From contig JAQPZY010000492.1 of assembly GCA_029931535.1 (NCBI GenBank), forward strand, positions 62,001 through 126,000: DNA of 64,000 nt. Direction: 5' to 3'. The stretch comes from Margaritifera margaritifera. Lineage: Eukaryota > Mollusca > Bivalvia > Unionida > Margaritiferidae. Made by a program: the position numbers and the translations under genes. The notes under the pieces are model-generated. The model made no database searches. It was not told the DNA's origin and saw only the letters and a program-made list of their open reading frames with translations. Positions 13,391 through 25,490 of the stretch are shown here, piece after piece (positions within the stretch are counted from its first letter, which is position 1; the number at the start of each line of letters is the position of its first letter).

Positions 13391-13650
13391 TGCGTATTTA
13401 TCATGCCATCCACTAGATGAACAATGAAAGAAAACATTACATTGCGGAAAACAATGAATCAGCGTGAGCAAAAATATAGTTTTCAGTGAGAGGGAGAAAG
13501 AGCTAGAAAAGGAATGAATAGTTTTTTAGAAATCGATGCAGAGAATAAAATGAAATTAGGGACATTGAAAATGATTGTATTTATTGTGGCATCATGTAAA
13601 TGAACAATGAAAGAAAACATAGAATGTCGAAAACATAAAAATGAATCAAT
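13391..13650. repeat. Diverged direct duplication, about 75 bp, two copies
   Basis: Copies lie at about 13391-13465 and about 13575-13650. Both carry gaacaatgaaagaaaacat followed by a cgg/cgaaaac and atgaatca block. The spacing is about 184 bp. Confidence 0.75.
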
Positions 13651-14231
13651 TCGAGGAAAGAAAGAAAGAAAAAAAACAAAAAAACAATTAACCTTCTTAA
13701 GAATTGCTCCACCAAATAAATCCAGAAATACACCATAGTATTGTTGTTCGTATATTCAGTTTTAAATATCTTTGCGATATTTTGCAGGTACAAATTCCCA
13801 AAAACTCATTCAAACACAATATGAATATGTTCCAGAAAATAAATCTATGTAATATTTCCAGGTAAATTTAGGTTGGACTGTTAAAAACATTTACACTTTC
13901 AAGTCAACTTCCTTCAGCATATGAAATAACGGTCATTCTGATCATCACAGCGCATGTACAAATGACGAATATTGTGGATTTCAAGAAGACACGAGTATGG
14001 TTCTTGAGCAGTTGGAAATTAATTATTGGCGACATATATAATGACAGATGATGCAACATTAGCAGAAAAGAGAAGGGATGCTGGAAAAGAGGCATATAAG
14101 GAAAGCGGTGACCTAGATTAAAAAGAGAGTTGATCAGATACAAATCGGAAAGAAAGCTGTTGATCATACAATAAATCAGTTAGACAACATTCTATCGTGT
14201 GATGCCAGTAATATTGTAGAGTTGGGGACTC

Positions 14232-14298
14232 AAAGGGTATTGGCCAAAAAAAAAACTCGGGCGCTAAAGCGCCCTAGATTTCTCTACCAATACCCTTT
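14232..14298. repeat. Perfect double hairpin: 12-bp outer and 6-bp GC inner arms
   Basis: The outer arms AAAGGGTATTGG (14232-14243) and CCAATACCCTTT (14287-14298) are perfect reverse complements. Centrally, GGGCGC-taaa-GCGCCC (14259-14274) forms a strong inner stem. A-rich sequence separates the arms on one side. This could be a miniature inverted-repeat element or a foldback structure. No target duplication was confirmed. Confidence 0.85.
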
Positions 14299-14315
14299 TC
14301 ATCGACCTGCCCAGC

Positions 14316-14357
14316 AAACAAACTCGATGAGATCATTCTTTCGTACCATTTCGTACA
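14316..14357 (-). repeat. Right arm of the 42-bp perfect inverted repeat
   Basis: Exact reverse complement of 12744-12785. It starts 17 bp after the hairpin at 14232-14298. Confidence 0.9.
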
Positions 14358-14859
14358 TCTCTGGTATACCTTTGGAGCATATAGTCTGACTAATACGTAT
14401 GCTATTCAAAGATTCAAACTGCTAGATCATGTTGGTTGAGCTATACAAGCGAAACACATCCTAGCACGACAACAGAATCTGAATACAAAAGCTGTTCTTA
14501 TCAATGTTCATTATCGAGGTACAGAGACGCAATATCAATGTAGAATCTGCATACGAACAGAATGTCGCACATTAAAGATATCGTTAATGTCACATGGCCA
14601 TTCAATGTTAACTGCATTCACCAATATTGGAAGGTCAATAATAAGAGCCGAGTTAGCACTTCGGGTGTAGTAAGCAATCATCTCTTTCAAGCTGGTATTT
14701 ATTGAAATGCGCTTTTTAACTACAAGTTTGAGCAGTCCACACTCACCTGTCATTTATTTACATTTCATATAACATACAGACAGAGTCTATTTTTGCAGCA
14801 CTAGTGACCAACGTCTTTATATGTTTAACAAATGGGAAGAAAGAGTATAGCTATTCGTA

Positions 14860-15018
14860 TATCAATACTCAAATATCATTAATGGCAACTGTTTGTGTGG
14901 TGTGATATCAATACTCAAATATCATTAATGGCAACTGTTTGTGTGGTGTGATATCAATGCTTAATTATCATTATTGGCAACTGTTTGTGTGGTGTGATAT
15001 CAATACTCAAATATCATT
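14860..15018. repeat. 46-bp minisatellite, left part (about 3.4 units)
   Basis: The unit contains tggcaactgtttgtgtggtg, tgatatcaat, actcaaatat and cattaa. Unit starts at 14883, 14929 and 14975 give an exact 46-bp period. The array is cut at 15018 by an inserted LTR-like sequence and resumes at 15771. Confidence 0.95.
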
Positions 15019-15770
15019 TGTTACGACTCTATGGTCTAAGAAAAATGTAACAGAAAGAAAGTGAAACCAACAAATCAAGTAAAAATCAACAAGCAATTTA
15101 TTACTAGATAATTAAAATGAAAAATCAAAAAGTCACTTACAGTAATGTGTTTTGAAATCCTAATAATCCAATAAGAATGATTGTTCTAATCACAAGTCCT
15201 AAATATAGAATGTGTCCTTGAATGTTATTATGTGCCAATGGTCTCCAAAGTCCTGATGTACTAGAAATCTTGATGTGCTGAAGTCAAAATGAAATATTCC
15301 AAAATTTCTGAATAAGTTCACATAAATTCCAAAATTGTCAATCAAAATCCAAAAGTTTATGAGCACTGTTATAATCCAATGAATATTTAAAATAATTCCT
15401 CTCCTAGAATTTGGAATGAATTTTCACAACTGTAATAGCTCTTTACAAGACTGATGGTAATGTCGAACTGAAAAAATGTTTACCAAACATGGTATATATA
15501 AAGATTGGTCACATGACAGAATGTTCTAGATTGGTCACATGACAGAATGTTCTAGAATGTGTGTCATCTTAATGGAATTTTTACTTGTAAACAAAAATCA
15601 ACCTTGACCTTCAAATTGAGAAAACATATTGATCAAAACAACCTAATTCAAGGACACTAGTTATACATGTTTTTCCTAACAAACATAAAGATTTAAGCAA
15701 ATATTAAAGTGAAGAAACATATATAATTTCCTAAAATATTTATAACATTATATAAACATCATACATAACA
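15019..15770. mobile_element. Solo LTR-like insertion (752 bp) in a minisatellite
   Basis: The inserted sequence begins TGTTACG and ends CATAACA, the TG...CA ends with inverted TGTTA/TAACA typical of LTRs. It splits one unit of the 46-bp minisatellite. The bases CATT flank it on both sides (15015-15018 and 15771-15774) but occur once in an uninterrupted unit, which gives a 4-bp target-site duplication. No internal coding region is present, so it is a solo LTR rather than a full element. A TATATAAA lies at about 15493-15500. Read on the minus strand, a TATA-like motif there is followed about 400 bp later by AATAAA at about 15100, so the minus orientation is slightly favoured. A 26-bp word is tandemly doubled at 15503-15554. 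Confidence 0.8.
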
Positions 15771-16258
15771 CATTAATGGCAACTGTTTGTGTGTGTGATA
15801 TCAATACTCAAATATCATTAATGGCAACTGTTTGTGTGGTGTGATATCAATGCTTAATTATCATTATTTGCAACTGTTTGTGTGGTGTGATATTAATGCT
15901 CAAATATCATTAATGGCAACTGTTTGTGTGGTGTGATATCAATACTCAAATATCATTAATGGCAACTGTTTGTGTGGTGTGATATCAATACTCAAATATC
16001 ATTAATGGCAACTGTTTGTGTGGTGCGATATCAATGCTTAATTATCATTATTGGCAACTGGTTGTGTGGTGTGATATTAATGCTCAAATATCATTAATGG
16101 CAACTGTTTGTGTTGTGTGATATTAATGCTCAAATATCATTAATGGCAACTGTTTGTGTGGTGTGATATTAATGCTCAAATATCATTAATGGCAACTGTT
16201 TGTGTGGTGTGATATTAATGCTCAAATATCATTAATGGCAACTGTTTATGTGGTGTGG
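15771..16258. repeat. 46-bp minisatellite, right part (about 10 units)
   Basis: Continuation of the array at 14860-15018 after the LTR insertion. Units alternate between two subtypes (gatatcaatactcaaatat and gatatcaatgcttaattat or gatattaatgctcaaatat), so variant types have spread within the array. Confidence 0.95.
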
Positions 16259-16758
16259 ATAAGATTTCTCTGCATATAATGATTGGATTAATGTTTAAGC
16301 CATTACCTCTGCGGTGCAGTTCAGTTAAATTCAAGACGAAAAAGAAGATGACGATGATGCATGTGACGAAAGATATTTCTCATTTTCTTTCCTTCCTTCT
16401 TTAACTATTTTTTTCTTTTTCCTTTATTTCTTTCCTCGGATTGACTTCATCAAAGTGACAAGTACTGTATTTACGTTAACCTGGATGAATCCTCTCTTTA
16501 CAATAACAACATGTGTATGAAATAAATTGTTCAGTAAGATCCTTATGACATCAAATATATTGCACACAGAAATAATTGACAACTTCCTTGAGTTTTTCTG
16601 GCATAATATATACAGACACGCGCTGCTATTTATGTAATTTCAAAGACTTGAAGGCATATCATTTAACAGATCTGACCTGGGCTCCTCTATTGTTTTAACG
16701 GACGATTGGGTCATTTTTGATTGACGCAAAGCATGTAATTTTGGCATGATACACTAAA

Positions 16759-17067
16759 CGCCAGCATTGGATATTTTCCGGGTCTTTGTCTCACAGATCA
16801 GCCCACTACTGTACTTTCTAACCGTAATTAATCTGTTCCTGCGTGTATCCGGAATTTAGCATCTAAAATATATTCCCAAGTTTGAACTGAGTTTCGGTTT
16901 TATGGGTTTTTTTAAGCGTAAAATATAAATTTGGAATCGAAGTTTGTTTCGGTTTTCGGAGTTGAGTGGTTTCTGTATACTGGAAAGAAAATGATGATAT
17001 TAAAGAAGGAAAAGTTCGAGACTAAAAAAAATTCGGTCTTGAGGGAATTCCGGTATATTGAGGTTTC

Positions 17068-17133
<66 letters not shown>

Positions 17134-17516
17134 GCCGTATAACTGAATGTAGTTATAAATTGAATTTAATTATGGGGTTGTTGTTGTTGTTGTTGTTGTT
17201 GCATTTCTCATAGATATATTGGTCAAGGTACACTCCTCTATCGAGTTTCTTATAAGCAGATTACTTGGAGACTAAACTTTAGAAAGACAGCTTTGCAGTT
17301 ATCATATAGAGTCTGAGTTAGAGATATGCATAAACACGTAAGTTCAATGAACTAGGTCCGACTGTGTGTAGTGTATAAATGAATATTGCACTATGACTGT
17401 GATGGCTGTAAATATGAGATAGGCGTGGTCTTTCCAAAGTTCTTGATTTACACTTTGTTGATTTACAATTTAACCGATAGCATCAAGTACAATACAATAC
17501 GCCAGCATTGGACATT
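16759..17516 (+). mobile_element. Unclassified 740-bp insertion with 17-bp flanking direct repeats (copy 1)
   Basis: The sequence is bounded by cgccagcattggatatt (16759-16775) and cgccagcattggacatt (17500-17516), 17-bp direct repeats with one mismatch that look like a target-site duplication. It ends just before the right repeat with a short tacaatacaatac tail. The body includes the ccgggtctttgtctcacaga block, a (TA)n at 17072-17128, a (TTG)n at 17178-17201 and the ggtcaaggtacactcct block. Nearly the whole body recurs at 19241-20095. The structure (variable left end, short tandem tail, long target duplication) suggests a non-LTR retroposed element without coding capacity. No RT was found in it. 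Confidence 0.55.
17072..17128. repeat. (TA)n microsatellite inside the 740-bp insertion
   Basis: About 57 bp of alternating T and A. The corresponding site in the second copy (19559-19657) is also (TA)n, so the microsatellite was present in the source element and has changed length since. Confidence 0.95.
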
Positions 17517-18256
17517 CATCTTCTTTTTTCTTTTTTTTTGCTGATTAAAGGTGGGGATTATGTTATACTGCGGTGGTTGAGTGCGTGTATGATACGTGTT
17601 TCACAACTGCTCATATACCGTTCAAGATATAGATTTTAAAACCTTAGAATATGATATGGGGCCATAGGTATAAATACAATGCCAATTTAGAATTTTATCT
17701 ATCCCTGGAGCGGAACTTATGTAGTGGATATACTTTTTCAGGGGTGGGATTAAACATAATTGAGAAAAACGTGGTGATATGCAGCTATACTGCAAATTTT
17801 TACTTATAGAGACCAACAATGGACTAAAAATTTGTATTAGGTACGAAGTAAGGAAATGCTCCTTTTACCGTTTGGAGTCTTTATAAACAAGTTTAGTATT
17901 TCTGTACTAAAACATTGTTAACTATTAAATTTTCACGTCAAACTAAAAAGTTTCGTAGCTTAACAATGGACACATTCATATCGACCGCGTTGTAACTCGT
18001 AACAGGAGAAGGAAAAGTTTGTAAGTTTATACTTTTATGAGGCTTTTTCAAACACGTATAACATAGATAATGACATTCAAGAAAATCAGTTTACATAGGC
18101 ACTTTTAATTGGCTGGTATATGTTGGTACTGATGTTCCAATAAAACAATAAAACGGTATAATTTGTGCCTGCTGTATATGAGGCACGTGGAGGTATTTTC
18201 TGAATTATTGACTCTTATAAAATACTTGCGTTTGGCTTATCACAGGCAACTGTTAC

Positions 18257-18258
<2 letters not shown>
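17517..18258. other. Non-coding stretch, no recognisable gene
   Basis: Short open frames only, with no recognised motif or RNA gene. Confidence 0.6.

Positions 18259-18310
<52 letters not shown>
18259..18310. repeat. (GA)n microsatellite
   Basis: About 52 bp of GA. Confidence 0.97.
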
Positions 18311-18312
<2 letters not shown>

Positions 18313-18792
18313 ACAGGATGGCAAGGTCCCCTTCGCCGGCTACTTATACAAGTAGCGAATTATTTTGAAATACAGCTCAATCAATATCTCAGAGCCCACA
18401 ACGAGTAAACGGATTGTATATGTGTAATACTTATAATAATTACGTCAGTTCAAGAAAGTATTTGGCAACTTTCGTTGGGTTATTATAGCATGCAAGATGC
18501 GGCAAAGCGCTCCTCGTAAAGTAAAAAGGGTTGGTTGCATAATACATGAAGAATCTGCACCCGAATGTTTTGTTTTATGGGTTTTTTTTTCAACTTTTCA
18601 TTAACTGTGCCACTGGCACACGTTGTACGAGAAGAAAAATGTTTTTAATTGTTCTATGTTCAATGTGTAGTGAATAAAATTTTCATTTAATGCGTGTAAC
18701 AGTCCTTTAGGATTCAATGCACTCCACATAGTGTTCGGTTTACTGAGTTGTTGCAGATGTGAAAAGAAAGGTCTTTTTCTAAGCGTTTATGT

Positions 18793-18898
<106 letters not shown>

Positions 18899-19554
18899 TA
18901 TGAGAGCATCAGTGTCAGTGTGTGTAAGAGTGTACAAAAGTAAGAAAACTTTTTTTGTTTTCTAACATACGTGTATTTAATGAAGAATTAGCTGAACAGT
19001 ATACGTTCCTTCCGAAAATCACATCCTGTCACATAAATAAATACAGTTGTTCCACATAGAAGTACAGTCATCGTCACAAGAAAAATCTGAGGAATGAGCT
19101 ACTTTTAGAACTTTACTAGAATTATGAAGGATATTTCACAATGTTCTTTTGTATTGTACAAAGACTTTACATTAGCCTATTGTCATCCCTAATTTGCGTC
19201 GGCTCGCGTGTCAAGTATTGTTTTCACCTGGCATGCTCTTGGGACATTTTCCGGGTCTTTGTCTCACAGATCAGCCCACGACTGTATTTACTAATCGTAA
19301 TTAATCTGTTCCAGCGTGTGTCCGGAATTTAGCAGCTAAAATATATTACCAATTTTTGAACTGAGTTTCAGTTTTATGCGTTTTTTTTAAACGTAAAATA
19401 GAAATTTGGGATCGAAATTTGTTTCGGTATTCGGAGTTGAGCGATTTCGGTTTACTGTGAAGACAATGATGATATTAAAGAAGAAAAAATTTGGGACTAA
19501 AACAAAAATTCGGTCTTGATGGGATTCCGGTATATTGAGGTTTCGGTTTTGAGG

Positions 19555-19673
<119 letters not shown>

Positions 19674-19947
19674 CCGTATAACTGAATGTAGTTATAAACT
19701 GAATTTAATTCTGTTTTTTTTTTTTTTACATTTCTCATAGATATATTGGTCAAGGTACACTCCTTTATCGAGTTTCTTGCGAGCAGATTACTTGGAGACT
19801 AAACTTTAGAAAGACAGCTTTGCAATTATCATATAGAGATTTTAAAAAGAGAATTATAGTCGGAGTTAGAGATATGCATAAACACGTAAGTTCAGTGAAC
19901 TAGGTCAACCGACTGTGTGTAATGAATAAATGAATATTGCACTATGA

Positions 19948-20056
19948 CTGTGATGGCTGTAAATATGAGACAGGCGTGATCTTCTGTGATGGCTGTAAAT
20001 ATGAGACAGGCGTGGTCTTCTGTGATGGCTGTAAATATGAGACAGGCGTGATCTTC
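19948..20056. repeat. 36-bp unit, three near-perfect copies
   Basis: The block containing tgatggctgtaaatatgaga begins at 19951, 19987 and 20023, an exact 36-bp period. The homologous block occurs once in the first copy of the element (about 17400), so the triplication is a local event. Confidence 0.95.
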
Positions 20057-20095
20057 CCAAAGTTGTTGATTTACACTTTAACCGATATCATCAAG

Positions 20096-20166
20096 TACAA
20101 TACAATACAATACAATACAATACAATACAATACAATACAATACAATACAATACAATACAATACAAT
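20096..20166. repeat. (TACAA)n pentanucleotide array, also a LINE tail
   Basis: About 14 copies of TACAA. On the minus strand this is (ATTGT)n directly after GGAATAAACATTG, a tail form common at 3' ends of CR1/L2-type LINEs. It therefore marks the 3' terminus of the minus-strand LINE to its right. Confidence 0.9.
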
Positions 20167-21723
20167 GTTTATTCCGCTTAGGTCACGAATGTGACAAATG
20201 AGGAGTACAAAGTAAATCAAAAGTAGATAAATATGCGTGTAACACATATATCATAATTTTTTACATTGGACTAATGATGTAGTTACAACCATAGTATATT
20301 AAATAATGTGTTCTAGACAACAGAGTTAGATGGTTGTTACAACATTATTCATCTGGTAATAAAAAGCTTTAAACATGATGCCAATTTGTTTTGTTTTTAT
20401 AGTTCGCATGTTACTCAGGGCATTCTTGTTTTAGATTTGAGCTGTTATATAAAAGAAGATGTACGCATATCAAAACATATGATATTACGTACCACTGTTA
20501 CATAAAATAAGATATAAGCATATCGAGACATATGGTAATTACATACATGGTGATTACAAAGGTTTAATTTAGCATACCATTTTTGCATTTGATGAATTAT
20601 TAATCATACAAGTGTAGTTCAGCCTACACAAAAATATACATTCCATGTTAACTGAATTTCTACATGATAACTCTTATAAATGTACACAACTTTAAAAGTT
20701 CAATACCTTTTGAATTGAACAAAGCGTTAAAAGGTAATATATTTCGCCTTCTATGATATTTATTTTTTAGGTAGAGTTATCTTTCAGATTTGAAATAAGG
20801 ACAATTGAATATGTAATGAAATTCATCATCTAAATCATTTTCGTTACAAAATGTACACAGCCTTTCATTCCTTGGAAAATATGTCCATTTGCCATCTGGT
20901 AAAAGATGGTTTTTGAGGTTCTAAATTTAAAGTAAATAATGCTAAAGTTTTTGGGTAAAGAAATTAATTAATCTTCCAACTGGAGTTTTTTTTTAAAGAA
21001 ACCATAGGTGTTTCCCTTGCTAAATAATTTATTTTGTTTGCGTTCCATTGATGAAGATATATGTACGTTAGTCTATTCTTCATACTGTTGATGAGCCATT
21101 GCTTATCAGGAAAATATTGCGAATACCAAATGTATCCGAATCCACATTCTTCGAAAATAGGTTTAACGTAATCAAACCATCGATAGGTGTTATTATGTGC
21201 TTTGATATCGTTCAATATAATATTATATATGACTTTCGCGTATTTTTCCTGTTTTCCCTTAATTAGTGTAAACCAATATTTGATGGCGTACAATTTCACT
21301 GTAAGTGTAAGAATAACCTGATCTAAATCCAGCCTGAGATTCATTTATAAATGATGTATCAGAGTAATAATCATTTAATCTATTGTTGATGATTGAGGTA
21401 AAAAGCTTTCCTAAGCAGCTAAGTAATGTTATAGGTCTATAGTTACCTGGTTGCTTAGGATCTGTTTTTTATATATTGGTTTTATTTCTCCCATAGTCCA
21501 TTCATATGGAATTATTCCTGTGTTGAGTATTAAATTGAAAAATGAAACATATATTTCCATACGAATAGATTCAGTACATTTAAAGTAGTCATTACATACT
21601 CCATCTAACCCTCGTGTTTCCTTATTCTTTAGATTTGACAGTGCTTTCCGAATTTCATATTTAGTAATTGGATTTTCTAAAGACCATGGGATATTAATAA
21701 ACTCAGTCCAACTGCCGTTATGT

Positions 21724-21726
<3 letters not shown>
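20096..21726 (-). mobile_element. Decayed non-LTR retrotransposon (LINE), catalytic core deleted
   Basis: Read on the minus strand from 21726 down, fragments of a LINE ORF2 appear in order. First come RT segments including GLDGVCNDYFKC and PGNYRPITLLSCLGKLF, then NESQAGFRSGY near 21340. Then, without the YxDD region between them, the C-terminal part appears (ECGFGYIWYSQ, QWLINSMKNRLTYIYL; about 20964-21290). A further segment near 20840 has a cysteine motif of the ERLCTFC...FNCPYF kind. Internal stops and the missing catalytic aspartates make it a dead copy. The 3' end carries AATAAA and an (ATTGT)n tail. The family resembles CR1/L2-group LINEs of invertebrates; the exact clade is not determined. 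The left side abuts a copy of another element and the right side ends at a (GA)n. Confidence 0.88.

Positions 21727-21767
<41 letters not shown>
21727..21767. repeat. (GA)n microsatellite
   Basis: About 41 bp of GA preceded by ttatgtgac, the same flank as the array at 18796. Confidence 0.97.
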
Positions 21768-21771
<4 letters not shown>

Positions 21772-23989
21772 CTCTGCTGGCTAACATATTAATGGCGATA
21801 CTTAAGTATCATGGATTACGCCCTAATTAATAATGCTAAGCTTGCAAAAGATGCACGGATCGCTTATCTATCATCTCCAAAATAATTGTAATAGTTCAGT
21901 AGCAACAACATCAGCACAACAAACACTCCCGTCGGGATGCTATGACTTTTAATATGCTGGCATGCACATTCTATTTAGCAATTGTACAGAGTGACAGTCA
22001 TACTGTGCGGGATATCTGCACTCATGTCTCCGGTCTCCGTTACAATTATTCTTCTTTTCATAGATTCTAGAAATGACCTGCCCCTTGCATGCAACTTACT
22101 GAAAAGGATCAAGAAAATGTATGCATTTTCCAATAGCTCAAAGTCAAAAATAAGTCAATCCCATACATGACCCTCAATAGTTTTGTACTACTTAGACTGC
22201 GGACAATGTATTTGATACAAAGACAACGAATAATAACTAACCAAATGATGCTTGTATATCATCATTGGAACCCTGTCCGAAAATCAGCGAAAAGTTCAGT
22301 GCAGTGTGCAAAAATCAATACGTTGAAAGAGTTAAAAATCAGTGAAAAGTTCAATGCTGCGTGCACAAATCAATAAGTTGAAAGGGTTAAAAACAAGCGC
22401 GTAATGCATACTCTTTTTGACATTTCTGGTTAAGCTCGTCCACTCTGTGTTTTAGCAAACATTACTAAGTTCGTAACCACGTCCAATACCCACGTAGTTT
22501 TGAATAAATGAATACAAATTACCCATAATTAGCCTTTACACACGTCCGCATGGCTATATTATTTAGTCAGTATTCATCCATACTATTTCAGTTTTGACTG
22601 TCATTTTTTGAATGGTAACTCATTGTACTCTGTAACATGTGACATAATTCTTTTCGTAAAATTGATTAAATACACTACTCACAATTTGTAAAGATTGCTA
22701 TAAGAAAAAAAGTTGTTTGTTATCTGCATATTTCTCGAATAAATCCTAACTCCTCTGATAAGGCCTAACTCATGACAAATCGTCAACGAATACAAAACAA
22801 CACGCGATATTCAAGAAGGTAAAGCCTTGTTTTCGGGTTTCTTTTGTCAAGATAACTTTCTTACTTGCATCATTATCATGAGTAATGCAGTTCAGTAGAA
22901 CGGGACATTTTATATCAAGTCATTCCACCTGACGTAGGTGTTGGGCATGGATTATGGAATTAGTTTTTCTACAAAACGTCAGAATGTGCAAAATTGTTAA
23001 TTGACCAGCGACGTAAGTTTACATTCTAGAAAGATGGAACCTTCATGAGTTGGCGGTAGTCGCCCTGGGCATGCAACCGTGATTGACCAGATACGTTCGG
23101 AAGGCAGTCAATTTTATCCCCCCCCCCCTTAAAACTTACCACACCACTACATAAGAAATAGTGTACTTAATTTGATATTTCCCAATACCTCATAACCCCC
23201 CCACCCCCAACACACACACACAACACACACACACACAATAAGAGTTATCGGACACTCAAAGCTTATTCGTTACTTCCTATTTTCCGTAATATCTTTTTAT
23301 GTCCTTTTGACTTAATTTTCGGTTTCATTACGTCCATTTTCGGTTGCAATTTGTTCATTTTTAATTCATTTTAATTCATTTTCAGTGAATCTTAGTTCGT
23401 GTTTTGCTCTTTTTCTTTCATTTTCTGTTATTAGGCATGTTCTACTCAGCCATACCCTTTCGGAGTCATCCACTATGCCTAATTATCTTGGTGAGAAAAT
23501 CGAAAGTATATAAAGTGAAAGTTCAGTACAGCTTACCAAAGTCAACTCGTTGAGAGGGGCTAAATATAGCGTTCATTTCGTAATCTTTTTTTTTTTACAC
23601 TAGTTATAATTTATAATTATTAAACATCTAATCTAATAATTAAACTTATTTTAGGCTAAGTACATTTTGAGTTGCAGTTCGTTCAGTTTTGCTTATTTTA
23701 ATTTTCGGTAACTCGACATGTCTTGCTTCTACGATGCAAGTATGATCTATTTATTTTTCCTAGAAAATCAAAATAGCAGTAAAAAGCACAAAAGACTTAC
23801 ATGCAGGTCACCCAAATTTTGTTTCAAATATGGTTATTTGTCTGCCTTATTTTAAAGTGTCTCAAAAATAAAGTTAAAAAAAAGCGTTCAAACAGTCCCG
23901 GAGTAAATACCACCACCTTCGCAGTAAATCCTAGACGATTTCAAAAACAACTTCGGTAATTAGGCATGCCCTCTTATTAAGCCTTAAAG
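21768..23989. other. Non-coding stretch with small duplications
   Basis: No gene recognised. A block of about 55 bp (aatcagngaaaagttca, then tgnaaaaatcaat, then gttgaaagngttaaaa) is doubled at about 22273-22390. C-rich and CA-rich runs occur at 23119-23130 and about 23196-23238. Confidence 0.5.
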
Positions 23990-24124
23990 CAATGCTTTTC
24001 AAAGTACGAGTCGTGACCCAGTACTGGGTCGCAGAGTGTCAGGCAATATTATGATTTTATGATAATATTTTCTTCAACTGATTTGCAACTTGGTCGCGAG
24101 AAAAAAAAAGTTTGAAAACCACTG
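23990..24124. mobile_element. hAT-type MITE (135 bp) with 8-bp target duplication
   Basis: The left end reads CAATGCTTTTCAAAGTAC and the right end ends ...GTTTGAAAACCACTG. The two are imperfect terminal inverted repeats of the CAGTGGTTTTCAAA type seen in hAT transposons. The flanking 8-mers ccttaaag (23982-23989) and ccctaaag (24125-24132) match at 7 of 8 bases, the target-duplication length of hAT elements. Subterminal GTGACCC / GGTCGCG words are also partly inverted. There is no coding capacity. Confidence 0.85.
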
Positions 24125-25149
24125 CCCTAAAGTATAACCTATTTATCTTTGAAACAAAAATATCGAAATAACATTAAAAGAGTCAAGACTTACAGGCAGA
24201 TGACATTTTCTTCACATAGAATTATAGTGCGGCATAATCTTAAGGGTTTTAACAAAATGTCAAAAAGCGTTAAAATCGTCCCGCAGTAATATGCCAACAG
24301 CTTCATGGTAAATCAAAGGCGATTTAAAAAAAAAGAAACACTAGTAGAAGAGTGGGAGCCTGGGGACCCGGTGCCCAGCCCCCTCGCATAACGCGTAGCG
24401 TTGACAGCCGTTGACAGCAGCTGTCGCATGCTGGACGATGATGCTATTGACTGTACAGTAAATTGTTATCTTCATTTTTTTGTGTGTGCCTCGTGCAATA
24501 TATTTAGGCTATTTTCAGGTATTCGTGCACAATATCTTTATTAAGGAATGCGAAATCTTTCCTTTAGTGTAAAGGATGCGAAATCTTATTGTTATTATGC
24601 GGAATGCGGTCTCTAATTTGCGATCTTATCGTGGCAAACAAGGCAAACATTATATATCGATGAGAAAAAGGGATAATTTATATACTATTAAGATGAGAAA
24701 GCTGTATCGCATCATTTTATATTAAGTCTGCTTATGTGTTGATTAGAAGCCTACATAAGTTGACTGCTAATCCCAATGAGGGGAGGGGGGGGGGGGAATG
24801 CCCAGAGGCCCGGCGATTTCTAGGTCGTCAACTCAGTTATAAATAATAAATTAATCTTTGCTGTAAATGTTAACATTTGTTGTAAGTTATGGTAGCTTAG
24901 TACAGGTTTTATATGCAAAACTGTACACATGTTTTTACATATAAAAAATTCAACTACTTTTGGGGCCCGTGACTGCTCTGCCCAGGGGCCCGGAATTTTC
25001 TGTCGGCGGACCTGATCCCAAAGTATATTAATTGCATAGGGAACATATAGCTCACACGCCGAAACAAAATATGTAGGAAGGTTCTGCATTTTGTGCGTAG
25101 CACATTTTGTTTTATTGCATTACATGGTCTCATTTAACAGTGCCTACTT
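24125..25149. other. Non-coding stretch, diverged duplicate of 23870-23950
   Basis: The block aaaaagcgtt-aaa-cgtcccgcagtaat at about 24252-24325 is a diverged repeat of about 23878-23950 (aaagcgttcaaacagtcccggagtaaa). A poly-G run lies at about 24781-24796. No gene recognised. Confidence 0.5.
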
Positions 25150-25490
25150 TAATCATAGTCCGATAACTGCCACCCCTGTGTCGTGTTAGTTGTTATTTAC
25201 TGATGCAATTTATCAAACAGAAAGTACCATGAATACATTAATCATAGTCCGGTAAATTCCACTCCGGTTACATGTTAGTTGTTATTTACTGATGCAATTT
25301 ATTACTGCTTTAATCATAGTGCGATAAATTCAACCCCTGTTACGTGATAGTTGTTATGAACGGATTCAATTTTTCTAACAGGAAATACCATGACTGCTTT
25401 AATCATAGCCCAATAAATACAACTCCTGTTTCTTGCTAGTTGTTGTTTATTGATGCAATTTGTCTAACAGAAAGTACTAATTGTTTTATA
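25150..25490. repeat. Tandem repeat, about 65-90 bp units, 4 diverged copies
   Basis: Repeating pattern of taatcatagtccgataa, a caaccc(c/t)tgt block, gttagttgttatttactgat and gcaatttnt(c)naacagaaagta. Units differ in length because some lack the last block. Confidence 0.8.

Noticed and set aside
14838..16258. CRISPR-like array
   Set aside because: Units are contiguous 46-bp tandem repeats with no unique spacers, in an animal genome. It is a minisatellite.
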